A stretch of DNA of 64,000 bases from an uncultured Chthonomonadales bacterium (lineage in GTDB: Bacteria > Armatimonadota > Chthonomonadetes > Chthonomonadales > CAJBBX01), in the NCBI GenBank assembly GCA_938005745.1, contig CALLMM010000003.1, forward strand, positions 74,572 through 138,571. The letters run 5' to 3'. A program made the translations under genes and the position numbers. Position 1 is the first letter of the stretch. Every line of letters starts with the position of its first letter. This document shows positions 49,687-58,863 of the stretch, piece by piece. The notes under the pieces were generated by a model. The model did not search any database. It saw only the letters and a list, made by a program, of their open reading frames with translations, and was not told the DNA's origin.

Positions 49687-51300
49687 TTAGCGGCGACGCA
49701 GCACTCTCCCCGGCAGGGAGCCGGTCGGCTCTCCACGATCCCAGACCAGTCTGCCGTTGATCAGGACACGCTCTATCCCGGATGAGAAACGGTGCGGCTC
49801 CGCAAAGGTGGCGTTATCCCCCACGCTGTTCGGATCGTAGACGACGATGTCGGCATAACAGCCAACCGCGATGCGCCCCCGATCTATCAGTCCGAGACGA
49901 TCCGCCGGTATGATGGTCATCTTCTTGATGGCGGTGACCTCCGCCAGCGCGTTCATCTCGCGCACATAGCGTCCGAGTACGCGGGGAAATGTTCCGTAAC
50001 TGCGCGGATGCACGCGATCTTCGCCGAGTTTTCCCCGGGGCGATGTCCCCACAGCGTCAGAGCCGATCATCGTCAGGGGATGGCGCATGACGAACAGCAC
50101 ATCGTCCTCGCAGATGGCGTAGTTGATGGCGCTGATGAAGTTTCGCTCCTGCAGGATGATATCCAGAACCATCTCGATCGGGTTTACGGAGGCTTCTCTC
50201 GCCAGATCGCCGATACTGCGCCCCTGCAAAGCACGGTTTGACCGGCACACGCCGATCTCGACGCGGTTCCACGGCGAGTTGGGACCGAGATCGTCCCAGT
50301 CGGCGTGATTGGTCCGGATATCCTCCAGGATCTGTCGTCGCTGCTCCGGATCAATCAGCCTTCTCAACACGGTGTCGTTGTCGCCCACATTCGCCCAGGC
50401 GGGCAGAAACTGCACGCTCATGCTGGTCTGGAAGGCGGTGTAGGGATACTGATCGAGCTGCACATCCACGCCCCGCGCTCTGGCTTCCTCCACCATTTTG
50501 AGCGTCTGTTGAACCTTCCCCCAGTTTCGCGCGCCTTCCGCCTTGTGGTGGGAGAGCTGCACCGGCACGCCGGCGCGTTCTCCCACTTCGATCGCCTCTG
50601 CTACCGCCTCCAGCAGCCGATCCCCTTCGTTTCGAAGATGCGTCGCATAGAAGCCGCCGTATCTCCCCGCGACCCGGCTCAGCTCCGCAAGCTCCTCCAC
50701 GTTGGCGTAGCCGGAGGGGGTGTACTCCAGCCCGGTAGAGATGCCCCATGCTCCCGTCTCCAGCGCGTCCGCCAGCAGGGACTTCATCTTCTCCATCTCA
50801 GCCGGAGAAGCCGCCCGGTTCTCGATGCCGACGACACGCTTTCGCAGCGTGCCCTGCCCGGCAAGCATGATATAGTTGGTCGCGACGCCGTTCTCCTCCA
50901 CCCGCCGCAGGTGCTCCGCCAGCGTTCCCCAGGTGATCTTCGCGCCGTGAACTCCCAGCCACCTTTTTTCAAAGGCAAACACATCGTCGTCCGTCGCCAG
51001 TCCCAGACAGAGCGAGCAGTTTCCCACAACCTGCGTGGTAACGCCCTGAGAGATGATGCTCTCCATCTGCGGATGAAACATCACGGAGATATCGGAGTGC
51101 GTATGAATGTCCACAAACCCGGGAGCGACATGCAGACCGGAGGCGTCAATCCGTCTGCCGCCATGGACTTCGGAGAGGTCGCCGATCGCCGCAATGCGGT
51201 CATCCACAATCCCGATGTCCGCCGGATACGGCTCCTCCGACATGGCGTCTATCACCGTTCCGCCTGAGATCACGATATCCATCACTGCCGGGTCTTGCAT
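49687..51300 (-). CDS. N-acyl-D-amino-acid deacylase (D-aminoacylase)
   Basis: 537 residues, metal-dependent amidohydrolase. It removes acyl groups from N-acyl-D-amino acids. Motifs: the entry strand ISGGTVIDA, GFVDIHTHSD with the two His ligands, GVTTQVVGNCSLCLGL with a Cys in the usual D-aminoacylase place, ATHLRNEGDRLLEAV, VQLSHHKAEG, and MIGSDAVG. The C-terminal beta domain has GCYADIVVYDPNSV. Cytoplasmic. A divergent ABC permease gene lies 104 bp upstream with overlapping promoters. Possible physiological use: recycling of D-amino acid derivatives from murein or metabolism of hydantoin-like compounds; not resolved. Confidence 0.87.
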   Translation of the reverse strand: MQDPAVMDIVISGGTVIDAMSEEPYPADIGIVDDRIAAIGDLSEVHGGRRIDASGLHVAPGFVDIHTHSDISVMFHPQMESIISQGVTTQVVGNCSLCLGLATDDDVFAFEKRWLGVHGAKITWGTLAEHLRRVEENGVATNYIMLAGQGTLRKRVVGIENRAASPAEMEKMKSLLADALETGAWGISTGLEYTPSGYANVEELAELSRVAGRYGGFYATHLRNEGDRLLEAVAEAIEVGERAGVPVQLSHHKAEGARNWGKVQQTLKMVEEARARGVDVQLDQYPYTAFQTSMSVQFLPAWANVGDNDTVLRRLIDPEQRRQILEDIRTNHADWDDLGPNSPWNRVEIGVCRSNRALQGRSIGDLAREASVNPIEMVLDIILQERNFISAINYAICEDDVLFVMRHPLTMIGSDAVGTSPRGKLGEDRVHPRSYGTFPRVLGRYVREMNALAEVTAIKKMTIIPADRLGLIDRGRIAVGCYADIVVYDPNSVGDNATFAEPHRFSSGIERVLINGRLVWDRGEPTGSLPGRVLRRR

Positions 51301-51348
51301 AACGCTATTCTTCCTGAAAGGCGCATTGCGCGCCTGTTTTGCGTAGAG

Positions 51349-51378
51349 TTGAGTATCAATAGGTGATACGAGTATACC
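51349..51378 (+). promoter_or_regulatory. Promoter with a dyad in its spacer, for the FtsX-like permease
   Basis: TTGAGT (51349-51354), 18 bp spacer, TATACC (51373-51378). A perfect dyad GTATCA-ATAGG-TGATAC occupies 51353-51369, that is, it sits between -35 and -10. A repressor here would block the polymerase. Confidence 0.5.
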
Positions 51379-51399
51379 CTTATGAATCTCTTCGGTGAA
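51371..51399 (-). promoter_or_regulatory. Possible divergent promoter for the D-aminoacylase gene
   Basis: Minus strand TTCACC (51394-51399), 17 bp spacer, TATACT (51371-51376). It overlaps the -10 of the plus promoter, so the two compete and a regulator at 51353-51369 could touch both. Confidence 0.3.
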
Positions 51400-51404
51400 A
51401 AGGA

Positions 51405-52547
51405 ATGAGGCAGATTAAACATCCGCTCTCGCCCTGGCTCTACTTCCGCCGAAATCCCGGAAGAACGCTTCCGGTGCTCTTCGTCATCGTGGTGGCGGTT
51501 GCGCTGGTAACCAGCATCGCAACTATCGTCAACAGCATTGATCAGACCGTGATGACCATGTACGGCTATCAGAAGTACTTCATGGTCGTTACTCCGCGAG
51601 GCGCGCTGACGGTGTCTGATACGACGAAGCAGGCGATCGAGTCGAATTCGCTGACGGGAGAGGTATACGCCACCCGACCGGCATTCACCACGGTTCGGAC
51701 CGTCTTCGGGCGTTTCCCGACGGTCGTCTTCGGTCTCTCGAATGAGGGTCAGCGGCGCGTCATGGAGCGGTGCGGGCTGGAGATGGTCTCCGGTAGGATG
51801 CCTGCCAGCGGTGCGCCGGAAGTCGCCCTCTCCGTCGAGATGGCGCGAAATAAGAAACTGAAACTGGGGGACCCGGTGCTGACGCCGGAGATCGAAGACA
51901 GCTTCTCGCCGATTCCCGCGCGACTGGTGGGAACGTTTCAGGGACCGGTCTGGCTGGCACTGACCTCCGAGGCGTTCATTGAAGAGAACTTCCCGGTGGC
52001 TCCGCAGGGATATATCGTGATGTCCCGCGAGGTGGCGCAGCAGCAGTCGCTGGATTCCTCTCTGGAGAAGGCGATCCCGGAGATTGACGCCAGAACCTGG
52101 ACCTATGCGAAGCTGGTGCGCGATACCCGCGACGCGCTGACCAACCTCTATCTGATCATGTCGCTGGTGATCGGCATTATCGTCTTCGCCATAGCGTTTC
52201 TGATCGGAATGCTCTCCAATATCTACTTCATGCAGCGGCTTCCGGAGTTCGCAACGCTGGCGGCGATCGGCTATCAGCGCAGAGGGCTGCTCATGCGCGC
52301 ACTGGGCGAGACGGCTCTGCTCTGCGCCATCGGCTGGCTGCTGGGGTCGCTGTTGACGGTCGTTCTGCTGGTGGGGATACGCGAGATCATCATGGAGCCC
52401 AGAGGGCTGATACTGAACCCGTTTGATCTGTACGCCTATCGCTTTACATTTCCGTTTCCGATCGCGATTTCGGCTTTCGCGCTGTTTGCCATCTGGCGGC
52501 ATCTGCGAAGGCTGGATCCGGTCAGCATTATTGAGAGAAGGCAGTAG
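51405..52547 (+). CDS. FtsX/MacB-type ABC transporter permease
   Basis: 380 residues. One N-terminal membrane segment (TLPVLFVIVVAVALVTSIATI), a ~220-residue extracytoplasmic beta-rich domain (MacB_PCD-like: GRMPASGAPEVALSVEMARNKKLKLGD), and three C-terminal segments (about 245-375) ending in RRLDPVSIIERRQ, which is the conserved FtsX-family end. It pairs with the ATPase 14 bp further on. Acts as a mechanotransmission or lipoprotein/efflux system of the MacB/LolCDE/FtsEX group; no periplasmic adaptor gene is next to it. AAAGGA is close to the start. Confidence 0.85.
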   Translation: MRQIKHPLSPWLYFRRNPGRTLPVLFVIVVAVALVTSIATIVNSIDQTVMTMYGYQKYFMVVTPRGALTVSDTTKQAIESNSLTGEVYATRPAFTTVRTVFGRFPTVVFGLSNEGQRRVMERCGLEMVSGRMPASGAPEVALSVEMARNKKLKLGDPVLTPEIEDSFSPIPARLVGTFQGPVWLALTSEAFIEENFPVAPQGYIVMSREVAQQQSLDSSLEKAIPEIDARTWTYAKLVRDTRDALTNLYLIMSLVIGIIVFAIAFLIGMLSNIYFMQRLPEFATLAAIGYQRRGLLMRALGETALLCAIGWLLGSLLTVVLLVGIREIIMEPRGLILNPFDLYAYRFTFPFPIAISAFALFAIWRHLRRLDPVSIIERRQ

Positions 52548-52560
52548 GGGAGTGAGTGCG

Positions 52561-53253
52561 GTGATACCGGCGATACGCGCCTGCAATGTCAGTCTCGCCT
52601 ATTCGGATGGTGATGTTACCAACTATGCGGTTCGCGATGTCTCGCTGGAGATCCCGGAACGGGGTTTCTTCGGCATCATGGGACCCTCCGGTTCCGGCAA
52701 GTCCTCGCTGCTCTATCTGCTCAGCGGGCTGAAGCAGGCTACTGCCGGAGAGGTCATCTTTCGCAACCGACGTTATCACCCGATGAGCGAGCGGGAGATC
52801 ACACAGTTACGCCGAGAATGCTTCGGGTTCGTGTTTCAACAGCCGTTTCTGCTCAACTATCTCACCGCACTGGAGAATGTGCTGGCGGCGGCTCCGCCAG
52901 GTGACAGCAGCGCATCTGAGCGAGCGCAGGAGCTGCTCGAAACCCTGCATATCGTGCATCTGCGGGACAAGTACCCCTACCATCTCTCCGGCGGCGAGCG
53001 GCAGCGGGTCTGTGTGGCAAGAGCCATGATCAACCGCCCGCAGATCATATTCGCCGACGAGCCGACCGCCGCGCTCGATCATAAAAACGGGCATACGGTG
53101 ATAGATCTTCTCTCGTCCTATCGGGAGCGGGGAGCGGTGATCGTTGTCACACACGATCCGGAGATGCTGACCGGCGCCGACCGCATCTTTCTGATGCGTG
53201 ACGGCGAACTAGAGTCGGTCATCGAACCTGCGCCTCAAACGTCCGCCGTTTGA
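52561..53253 (+). CDS. MacB/LolD-type ABC transporter ATPase
   Basis: 230 residues from the GTG at 52561, eight bases after GGGGAG; the open frame extends upstream into the permease gene but those residues are of a different kind. Walker A GIMGPSGSGKSSLLYLLSGL, signature HLSGGERQRVCVARAMINRP, Walker B IIFADEPTAALD, switch His in VVTHDPEML. The length and LSGGERQR form are typical of LolD/MacB/FtsE. Works with the permease upstream. The stop overlaps the -35 of the next gene's promoter. Confidence 0.9.
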   Translation: MIPAIRACNVSLAYSDGDVTNYAVRDVSLEIPERGFFGIMGPSGSGKSSLLYLLSGLKQATAGEVIFRNRRYHPMSEREITQLRRECFGFVFQQPFLLNYLTALENVLAAAPPGDSSASERAQELLETLHIVHLRDKYPYHLSGGERQRVCVARAMINRPQIIFADEPTAALDHKNGHTVIDLLSSYRERGAVIVVTHDPEMLTGADRIFLMRDGELESVIEPAPQTSAV

Positions 53254-53279
53254 CTTTTTCGTCCGTAAGCCGATATTAT
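53250..53279 (+). promoter_or_regulatory. Promoter for the prepilin at 53317
   Basis: TTGACT (53250-53255), 18 bp spacer, TATTAT (53274-53279). The -35 overlaps the stop of the ABC ATPase gene. Confidence 0.6.
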
Positions 53280-53316
53280 AGAAGCAACTCCCGAAACGGT
53301 TGAGAAGAGGAAAACG

Positions 53317-53946
53317 GTGTCTCGTGTGCGCGCATTTACGCTGATAGAGCTTCTGGTTGTGATCGCTATCATCACCCTGCTGGCGGCGCTGCTGTTTCCG
53401 GTCTTCGCGACGGCGCGTGGCAAGGCGAAAGAGATAAGCTGCGTCTCCAATCTCCGTCAGATCGGTCTGGCGATCCGCATGTACGCGCAGGATCATGACG
53501 AACTCTACCCGTTCGCGGTAGACCCGACCGATAAGTTCACGCCGCAGATATGGAGCGAATTTCCGCAGTTTCAGGCGTTGATTCCCTCCATGCCCATGCT
53601 GCATGAGACCCTCCAGCCCTACCTCCGTTCCAACGCCATCTTTCGCTGTCCCTCGGATACCGGGTACGATGTGGAGGATTTCAACGGCACGCCTCTGGAC
53701 GCTTCGCCCTCCAGCTTCGAAAAGTTCGGCACCAGTTACAACTATCGCACAGAGATCTCCTTTCGCAGGATGGGGGAAGCCAGCTTTCAGCAGCCTTCGC
53801 AGGTGAATACTCTGTTCGACGCCGCCGGCAGGTGGCACGGGGGCTATCTCTTTGATCGTCTGCGATACAACGTTCTGCATGGAGACGGACATGTTAAGAA
53901 CCTGAGCCGCGATCAGATTGACCGGCTCTGGGACACCCCTCTCTGA
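53317..53946 (+). CDS. Prepilin-like protein with H-X9-DG-type tail (DUF1559-like)
   Basis: 209 residues starting with GTG, seven bases after AAGAGG. Prepilin site: basic MSRVRA followed by [24 protein letters not shown], then the DUF1559-like core [30 protein letters not shown] and the tail [16 protein letters not shown]. Mature ~200 residues; the mid-region (~70-170) is the globular domain. These proteins are numerous in Planctomycetota, Verrucomicrobiota and Armatimonadota, and could form thin pili or surface structures. The tail is the variant [10 protein letters not shown]. Own promoter at 53250. Confidence 0.88.
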   Translation: MSRVRAFTLIELLVVIAIITLLAALLFPVFATARGKAKEISCVSNLRQIGLAIRMYAQDHDELYPFAVDPTDKFTPQIWSEFPQFQALIPSMPMLHETLQPYLRSNAIFRCPSDTGYDVEDFNGTPLDASPSSFEKFGTSYNYRTEISFRRMGEASFQQPSQVNTLFDAAGRWHGGYLFDRLRYNVLHGDGHVKNLSRDQIDRLWDTPL

Positions 53947-53962
53947 TCGGGATCGCCGCGCT

Positions 53963-55330
53963 ATGACGGAACCTCTACGCCTGCGCGCCGCCTGGGTGCT
54001 TCCCATCTCCTCGCCTCCTATCGAGAACGGCGAGATCGTCCTGGAAGAGGGGAAGATCGTGGAGGCGCGCCCTGTACCGATAGATGGCGCGCCGGTCTCG
54101 GATGCGCGAGATTTTGGCGAGGCGATCCTGATGCCCGGACTTGTGAATGTCCACACGCATCTGGACCTCACCCTCCTGCGCGGACTGATCGAGGATCGCG
54201 AGTTCTTTGCATGGATCCGCGAACTGGTAGCCTGCACGGAAACCCTGGAGGAGGAGGATTATCTCGCCTCCTCCACTCTTGGCGCGGCGGAGGCGGTTGC
54301 CGGAGGGGTAACGACGATCGGGGACTGCACTCCTTCCGGAGCCTCGATGATCGCCGCAAAGAGGGCGGGTCTGCGCGGGATCATCTATCAGGAGGTGTTC
54401 GGAATTGACGGGCGGCAGTCCGTCGAACAGATCCTGTCGGATCTGAACTATCGGGTGCGCGCGCTGACCTGGCAGGCGTCCGGCACGCATCTGAAGGTCG
54501 GGGTCTCGCCGCATGCTCCCTATACGGTTCGCCCGGAGCTTTTCCGCGCTGTTGCGAAATATGCCGAAGAGAATAGTCTGCCGGTCTGCGTGCATGCCGC
54601 CGAATCGCTGGCGGAATCGCAGTTGATTCGGGAGGGGATCGGTCCCTTTGCAGAGATGTTTGACCGCAGAGGAATAGCGTGGAAGGCTCCAGGAGGCACT
54701 CCCATCGCCTATCTGCATGCGCTGGGCATCCTTTCGGAGAGGACGCTTCTGGTGCATGGCGTGCAGCTCTCCGCCTCAGACCGCACTCTGATAGCGCAGA
54801 CCGGAGCCGCATGGGCGCACTGTCCCAAGTCCAATGCAAAACTGGGGAACGGCGTCGCCTCGCTGGGTCTGCTTCAGCAGTGCTATCCGCAATCCCTGCC
54901 ACGAATAGGACTGGGATCGGACAGCGTGGCGTCGAACAACACCTTGGATCTGTTTGAGGAGATGCGCTTTGCTACCCTCTTACAGCGCGGGCGAAGACGC
55001 TCGCTGGAGACCCTGTGCGCCAGAGAGATGGTGGAGATGGCGACGATCGGCGGCGCGCGCGCGCTGGGACTGGAGCGAAAGATCGGAAGCCTGGAGGCGG
55101 GCAAGGAGGCGGATATTATCGCGGTGCGCGCCGATACGCCGGGCATGATGCCCTGCTATGACCCGTACAACGCGCTGGTCTTCTCGGCAGGAGCGCGCGA
55201 CGTGGTGATGACGATGGTCTCCGGAGAGGTTCTGTATCAGGACAGAGTCCAGGTACGCCTGGATCTGAATGAGGCGCGAGGTCGGTTCCTTGAAGCCGCC
55301 CGACGATTGAAGAGGCGAAGCCAGGCGTGA
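53963..55330 (+). CDS. TRZ/ATZ-type amidohydrolase (MTA/SAH or related deaminase family)
   Basis: 455 residues from the ATG at 53963. TIM-barrel metal hydrolase: LVNVHTHLDLTLLRGLI (His pair), VGVSPHAPYTV, CVHAAES, and the Asp in IGLGSDSVASNNTLDLFEEMR; the C-terminal beta domain has GSLEAGKEADIIAVR. The combination HCPKSNAKLGNGVASL and FEEMRFATLLQ is that of MTA/SAH deaminases, TRZ/ATZ chlorohydrolases and some guanine deaminases. Deamination of an adenine-type nucleoside (MTA/SAH or aminofutalosine) is likely but not resolved. The stop overlaps the CPBP start (GTGA). Confidence 0.82.
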   Translation: MTEPLRLRAAWVLPISSPPIENGEIVLEEGKIVEARPVPIDGAPVSDARDFGEAILMPGLVNVHTHLDLTLLRGLIEDREFFAWIRELVACTETLEEEDYLASSTLGAAEAVAGGVTTIGDCTPSGASMIAAKRAGLRGIIYQEVFGIDGRQSVEQILSDLNYRVRALTWQASGTHLKVGVSPHAPYTVRPELFRAVAKYAEENSLPVCVHAAESLAESQLIREGIGPFAEMFDRRGIAWKAPGGTPIAYLHALGILSERTLLVHGVQLSASDRTLIAQTGAAWAHCPKSNAKLGNGVASLGLLQQCYPQSLPRIGLGSDSVASNNTLDLFEEMRFATLLQRGRRRSLETLCAREMVEMATIGGARALGLERKIGSLEAGKEADIIAVRADTPGMMPCYDPYNALVFSAGARDVVMTMVSGEVLYQDRVQVRLDLNEARGRFLEAARRLKRRSQA

Positions 55331-56052
55331 GCCGGAGCGAAGAGTGCGATACACCGCAGAGACCGAAGCGAACGCGCAGAGACTGGATCGCTTCGCTCTC
55401 CGCGCTCACCGTCGGGCTGGCGGTCATCGTCTTTTTGACACGGTACAACGCTCAGTCGTACTCGGTCTGGTCCAACCCGGCTGCGCCCTCCTATCGTGTC
55501 TGGGAAGAGTACCTGCTGGTAAATATCGGGCTGCTGCTCTTTCCGCCTCTGCTTCTCATTCTGGGCGGACTGCGCGAGAACGCCTCCGATTACGGATTTC
55601 AACCGCCTGCTGCCGGGTCGTCCCGTATTGCCTGGCTCTTTTTCCTCGCGATGGTTCCGGTGATGCTGATCGCCTCTCGATCTCCGCAGTTTTACCACTA
55701 CTACCCGATCCAGCCGCAAGCCGGGCAATCCTGGTCGTACCTGCTCTGCTATGAGATCTCTTATGGATTCTACATGTTCGCGTGGGAGTTCTTCTACCGG
55801 GGATTTCTCACCTTCGGTCTGGCGCGGGCGTTCGGGTTTCCTGCAGCCATTCTCCTTCAGGCAGTTGGATTCGGCATCATGCATATCGGGAAGCCTCCCC
55901 TGGAGGTGATCAGTTCGTTTCCAGGCGGGCTGATAATGGGCTGGCTGGCGGTTCGCAGTCGTTCGTTTCTGCCCTGCTTTGCTCTGCACTGGACGGTCGC
56001 GCTGGCGTTCGATCTACTGGCGATCCATGCGCGACCTGGAGGAATCTTTTAA
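55327..56052 (+). CDS. CPBP-family intramembrane metalloprotease
   Basis: 241 residues, GTG start overlapping the previous stop. About eight hydrophobic segments. The abortive-infection/CAAX-protease-like motifs are FAWEFFYRGFLTF (normally EExxxR; the first Glu is replaced by Trp), FGIMHIGKP and HWTVALAFD (HxxxD). Members cleave prenylated or lipid-linked peptides or act in immunity to bacteriocins. With one catalytic-site acid missing, activity is uncertain though some members keep only one Glu. Its partner could be the upstream amidohydrolase only by coupling of translation. Confidence 0.72.
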   Translation: MSRSEECDTPQRPKRTRRDWIASLSALTVGLAVIVFLTRYNAQSYSVWSNPAAPSYRVWEEYLLVNIGLLLFPPLLLILGGLRENASDYGFQPPAAGSSRIAWLFFLAMVPVMLIASRSPQFYHYYPIQPQAGQSWSYLLCYEISYGFYMFAWEFFYRGFLTFGLARAFGFPAAILLQAVGFGIMHIGKPPLEVISSFPGGLIMGWLAVRSRSFLPCFALHWTVALAFDLLAIHARPGGIF

Positions 56053-56062
56053 TCTGACGAAA

Positions 56063-56092
56063 TTGACGCAGGGGCGAACTTGCCACTATAAT
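56063..56092 (+). promoter_or_regulatory. Near-consensus promoter for leuS
   Basis: TTGACG (56063-56068), 18 bp spacer, perfect TATAAT (56087-56092); start near 56099, about 20 nt before the ATG at 56121. Confidence 0.8.
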
Positions 56093-56120
56093 AAGCCCAG
56101 ACTTTAACGAGGATTTCTGA

Positions 56121-58859
56121 ATGGACGAGCGATACAACTTTCGCGAGATAGAGGCGAAGTGGCAGGTACGGTGGGACGAAGAGAAGACCTTCCGTGCGCG
56201 GGATGATTCGGACAGACCGAAATACTATGTTCTGGAGATGTTTCCGTACCCGTCAGGCGCGGGGCTGTCGGTGGGGCATGTAAAAAACTACGGACCGACT
56301 GACGCCTTCTGCCGTTTCAAGCGTATGCGCGGCTTCAATGTGCTGCATCCCATGGGATGGGACGCTTTCGGGCAGCCGGCGGAGAATGAGGCGATCAAAC
56401 GAGGTCGTAATCCGCGCGAGATGGTTCCGGAGTACGCCGCCAACTATCGGCGAACCCTGAAGCGGATCGGCGCATCCTACGACTGGGATCGGGAGATCAA
56501 CTCCAGCCTGCCCGAGTACTATCGCTGGACGCAGTGGTTCTTTCTGCTGTTGTATCATCGCGGGCTGGCGTACCGCTCGGAAGCGCCGATCAACTGGTGC
56601 CCCGTCTGCAAGACCGGACTGGCGAATGAGGAGGTCAAAGAGGGACGCTGCTGGCGCTGCGATTCGCTGGTCGAGAAGCGGTTGATGCCCCAGTGGTTTT
56701 TCCGGATCACCGCATATGCGGAGAGACTGCTGAACGATCTGGATCATATTAACTGGCCCGAGGGCACGAAGCAGATGCAGCGCGAGTGGATCGGGCGCAG
56801 CGAGGGCGCGGAGGTGGACTTTCCGGTCGTCGGCTCGGAGAGCGTGATCCGGATCTTCACCACACGTCCCGATACGCTCTGGGGCGCGACCTTCATGGTG
56901 CTGGCTCCAGAGCATCCGCTGGTGGAGACGCTCACCGCTCCTGATCGTCGTGCGGAGGTGGAGGCGTATGTCCGACGGGCGCAGGCGACCGCCGAGATTG
57001 ACCGACAGAACGCCGAGCGAACCAAGACCGGCGTCTTTATCGGAGCCTACGCGCTCAACCCGGTCAACGGCGAACAGATTCCGATCTGGATTGCGGACTA
57101 TGTGCTGATGGGATACGGCACGGGCGCGATCATGGCGGTTCCCGCGCACGATCAACGCGACTTTGAGTTTGCCAGAAAGTACGGACTGAAGATCGAACTG
57201 GTCTACGCAACTCCCGACGGACCGCAGACCGGGGAGGAGATGACGCAGGCTCTGCCGCACGACGGTTTCATGCGCCGGTTCTTGCCCGGTCCGGATGCCC
57301 GCGTGGTCGGCTACCCGTTTGAGGGGCTGCCCAACAGCAAGGAGACGGTACATGCCGTGATCCGGTGGCTGGAGGAGCAGGGGGTCGGCGAAGGCAGGAT
57401 CAACTACAAACTGCGCGACTGGCTGATCAGCCGTCAGCGATACTGGGGGGCTCCTATCCCCATCGTGCACTGCCCCGCCTGCGGCGTCGTCCCGGTACCG
57501 GAGGGTCAGCTTCCGGTACTGCTGCCCGACGTGGAGAACTACCAGCCTTCAGGAACCGGAGAGTCCCCGCTGGCGACCATTCCGGAGTTTGTGAACACAG
57601 CCTGTCCTCGCTGCGGAGGGGCGGCAAAGCGGGAGACCGATACCATGGGAGGCTTCGCCTGCTCCTCCTGGTACTTCCTGCGTTTTGCCGACCCGCATAA
57701 CCAGGAGACATTCGCCGCGCGCGACAAGATAGATCAGTGGCTTCCGGTGGATCTGTATACCGGAGGCAAAGAGCACTCCGTCATGCATCTGCTCTACGCC
57801 CGCTTCTGGGTGAAAGTGATGTACGATGCAGGACTGGTAGGCTTTTCGGAGCCATTTCAAACCCTGCGGCATCAGGGGGATATGCTCGCACTGACGCTCG
57901 GGCGCAGACCGCGCGAAGGGGAGGGTAGCGCTACGGAAGAGGAGGATGAGACGGTTGTGGACTGGATCATCCTGAGTCCGAAGGAGCGCGAACCCTTCAC
58001 GCCCGATCACCCGATCTGGCAGAGAGTGAAGGAGTGGGCGGCGGCGAAGGAGCGCGAGGAGATAGAGTCGTCCATCGAAGCGGAGTATGGCGTCGTGCCT
58101 CGATGGACACGCATGTCCAAATCGAAGGGAAATGTAGTTGTCCCCGATGAAGTGGCGGATCGTTACGGCGCGGACAGCCTGCGTGTCTATGAGATGTTTG
58201 TCGCGCCCTTTGAAGACCCCGTTCAGTGGAGCGAGGACGGCATCTATGGATCGTTCCGGTTCGTCAACCGCGTCTGGCGATGGATCATGAGCGTCCTGCC
58301 GGAGTACCGCACGGACTGGCAGGAGACGATCGCCGGAAGTGAGAACAGCGAGCCGGCGCGCAGCATTCGCCGCAAGGTGCACCAGACGAATGCGAAGGTG
58401 GCGGAGGACATAGAAAACTTCCGTTTCAATACCGCCATCGCCGCGCTGATGGAACTGGTAAACGAACTCTACGCCTACCGCCCTGTTGAGGGAGAGGGGG
58501 CGCGCGCCGCGGATCCGGTGGTGCTGTCCGAAGCGCTGGAGAACCTGGTTCTGATGCTGGCTCCCTTCACGCCGCATATGAGCGACGAGATCTGGGAGCG
58601 CATGGGCAAATCCGGAACAACTTACGAAGCCGACTGGCCCCGCTACGATCCCGCAATCGCCGCGCAGGAGGAGTTCACGCTGGTTGTTCAGGTGAACGGC
58701 AAGCTGCGCGATCGCATTCAGGTTCCCGCTGGATCGGATGACGAGACCCTGAAGCAGATTGCCCTTGCCAGCAGCAAGGTTCAGGAGCTGCTGAACGGCA
58801 AACAGATTCGAAACGTGATCGTCGTGCCCGGAAAACTGGTCAATGTCGTGATTGGATAG
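56121..58859 (+). CDS. leuS: Leucyl-tRNA synthetase
   Basis: 912 residues, bacterial type of class I. HIGH variant GAGLSVGHVKNY, zinc-related CPVCKTGLANEEV, CP1 editing domain about residues 240-425 with FTTRPDTLWGATFMVLAPEHP and YGTGAIMAVPAHDQRDFEFA, KMSKS as MSKSKGNVV, anticodon helix domain and the LeuRS C-terminal piece (FTLVVQVNGKLRDRIQVPAG, QKIRNVIVV-like end). Charges tRNA-Leu and edits mischarged ones. Promoter at 56063. Two insert features: DETVVDWIILSPKEREPF around 605-640 is an acidic insertion before MSKSK that I do not know from textbook LeuRS. Confidence 0.95.
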   Translation: MDERYNFREIEAKWQVRWDEEKTFRARDDSDRPKYYVLEMFPYPSGAGLSVGHVKNYGPTDAFCRFKRMRGFNVLHPMGWDAFGQPAENEAIKRGRNPREMVPEYAANYRRTLKRIGASYDWDREINSSLPEYYRWTQWFFLLLYHRGLAYRSEAPINWCPVCKTGLANEEVKEGRCWRCDSLVEKRLMPQWFFRITAYAERLLNDLDHINWPEGTKQMQREWIGRSEGAEVDFPVVGSESVIRIFTTRPDTLWGATFMVLAPEHPLVETLTAPDRRAEVEAYVRRAQATAEIDRQNAERTKTGVFIGAYALNPVNGEQIPIWIADYVLMGYGTGAIMAVPAHDQRDFEFARKYGLKIELVYATPDGPQTGEEMTQALPHDGFMRRFLPGPDARVVGYPFEGLPNSKETVHAVIRWLEEQGVGEGRINYKLRDWLISRQRYWGAPIPIVHCPACGVVPVPEGQLPVLLPDVENYQPSGTGESPLATIPEFVNTACPRCGGAAKRETDTMGGFACSSWYFLRFADPHNQETFAARDKIDQWLPVDLYTGGKEHSVMHLLYARFWVKVMYDAGLVGFSEPFQTLRHQGDMLALTLGRRPREGEGSATEEEDETVVDWIILSPKEREPFTPDHPIWQRVKEWAAAKEREEIESSIEAEYGVVPRWTRMSKSKGNVVVPDEVADRYGADSLRVYEMFVAPFEDPVQWSEDGIYGSFRFVNRVWRWIMSVLPEYRTDWQETIAGSENSEPARSIRRKVHQTNAKVAEDIENFRFNTAIAALMELVNELYAYRPVEGEGARAADPVVLSEALENLVLMLAPFTPHMSDEIWERMGKSGTTYEADWPRYDPAIAAQEEFTLVVQVNGKLRDRIQVPAGSDDETLKQIALASSKVQELLNGKQIRNVIVVPGKLVNVVIG

Positions 58860-58863
58860 CCAT

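Noticed and set aside
56253..57470. A 405-codon minus-strand frame inside leuS
   Set aside because: Shadow of a strongly conserved gene.
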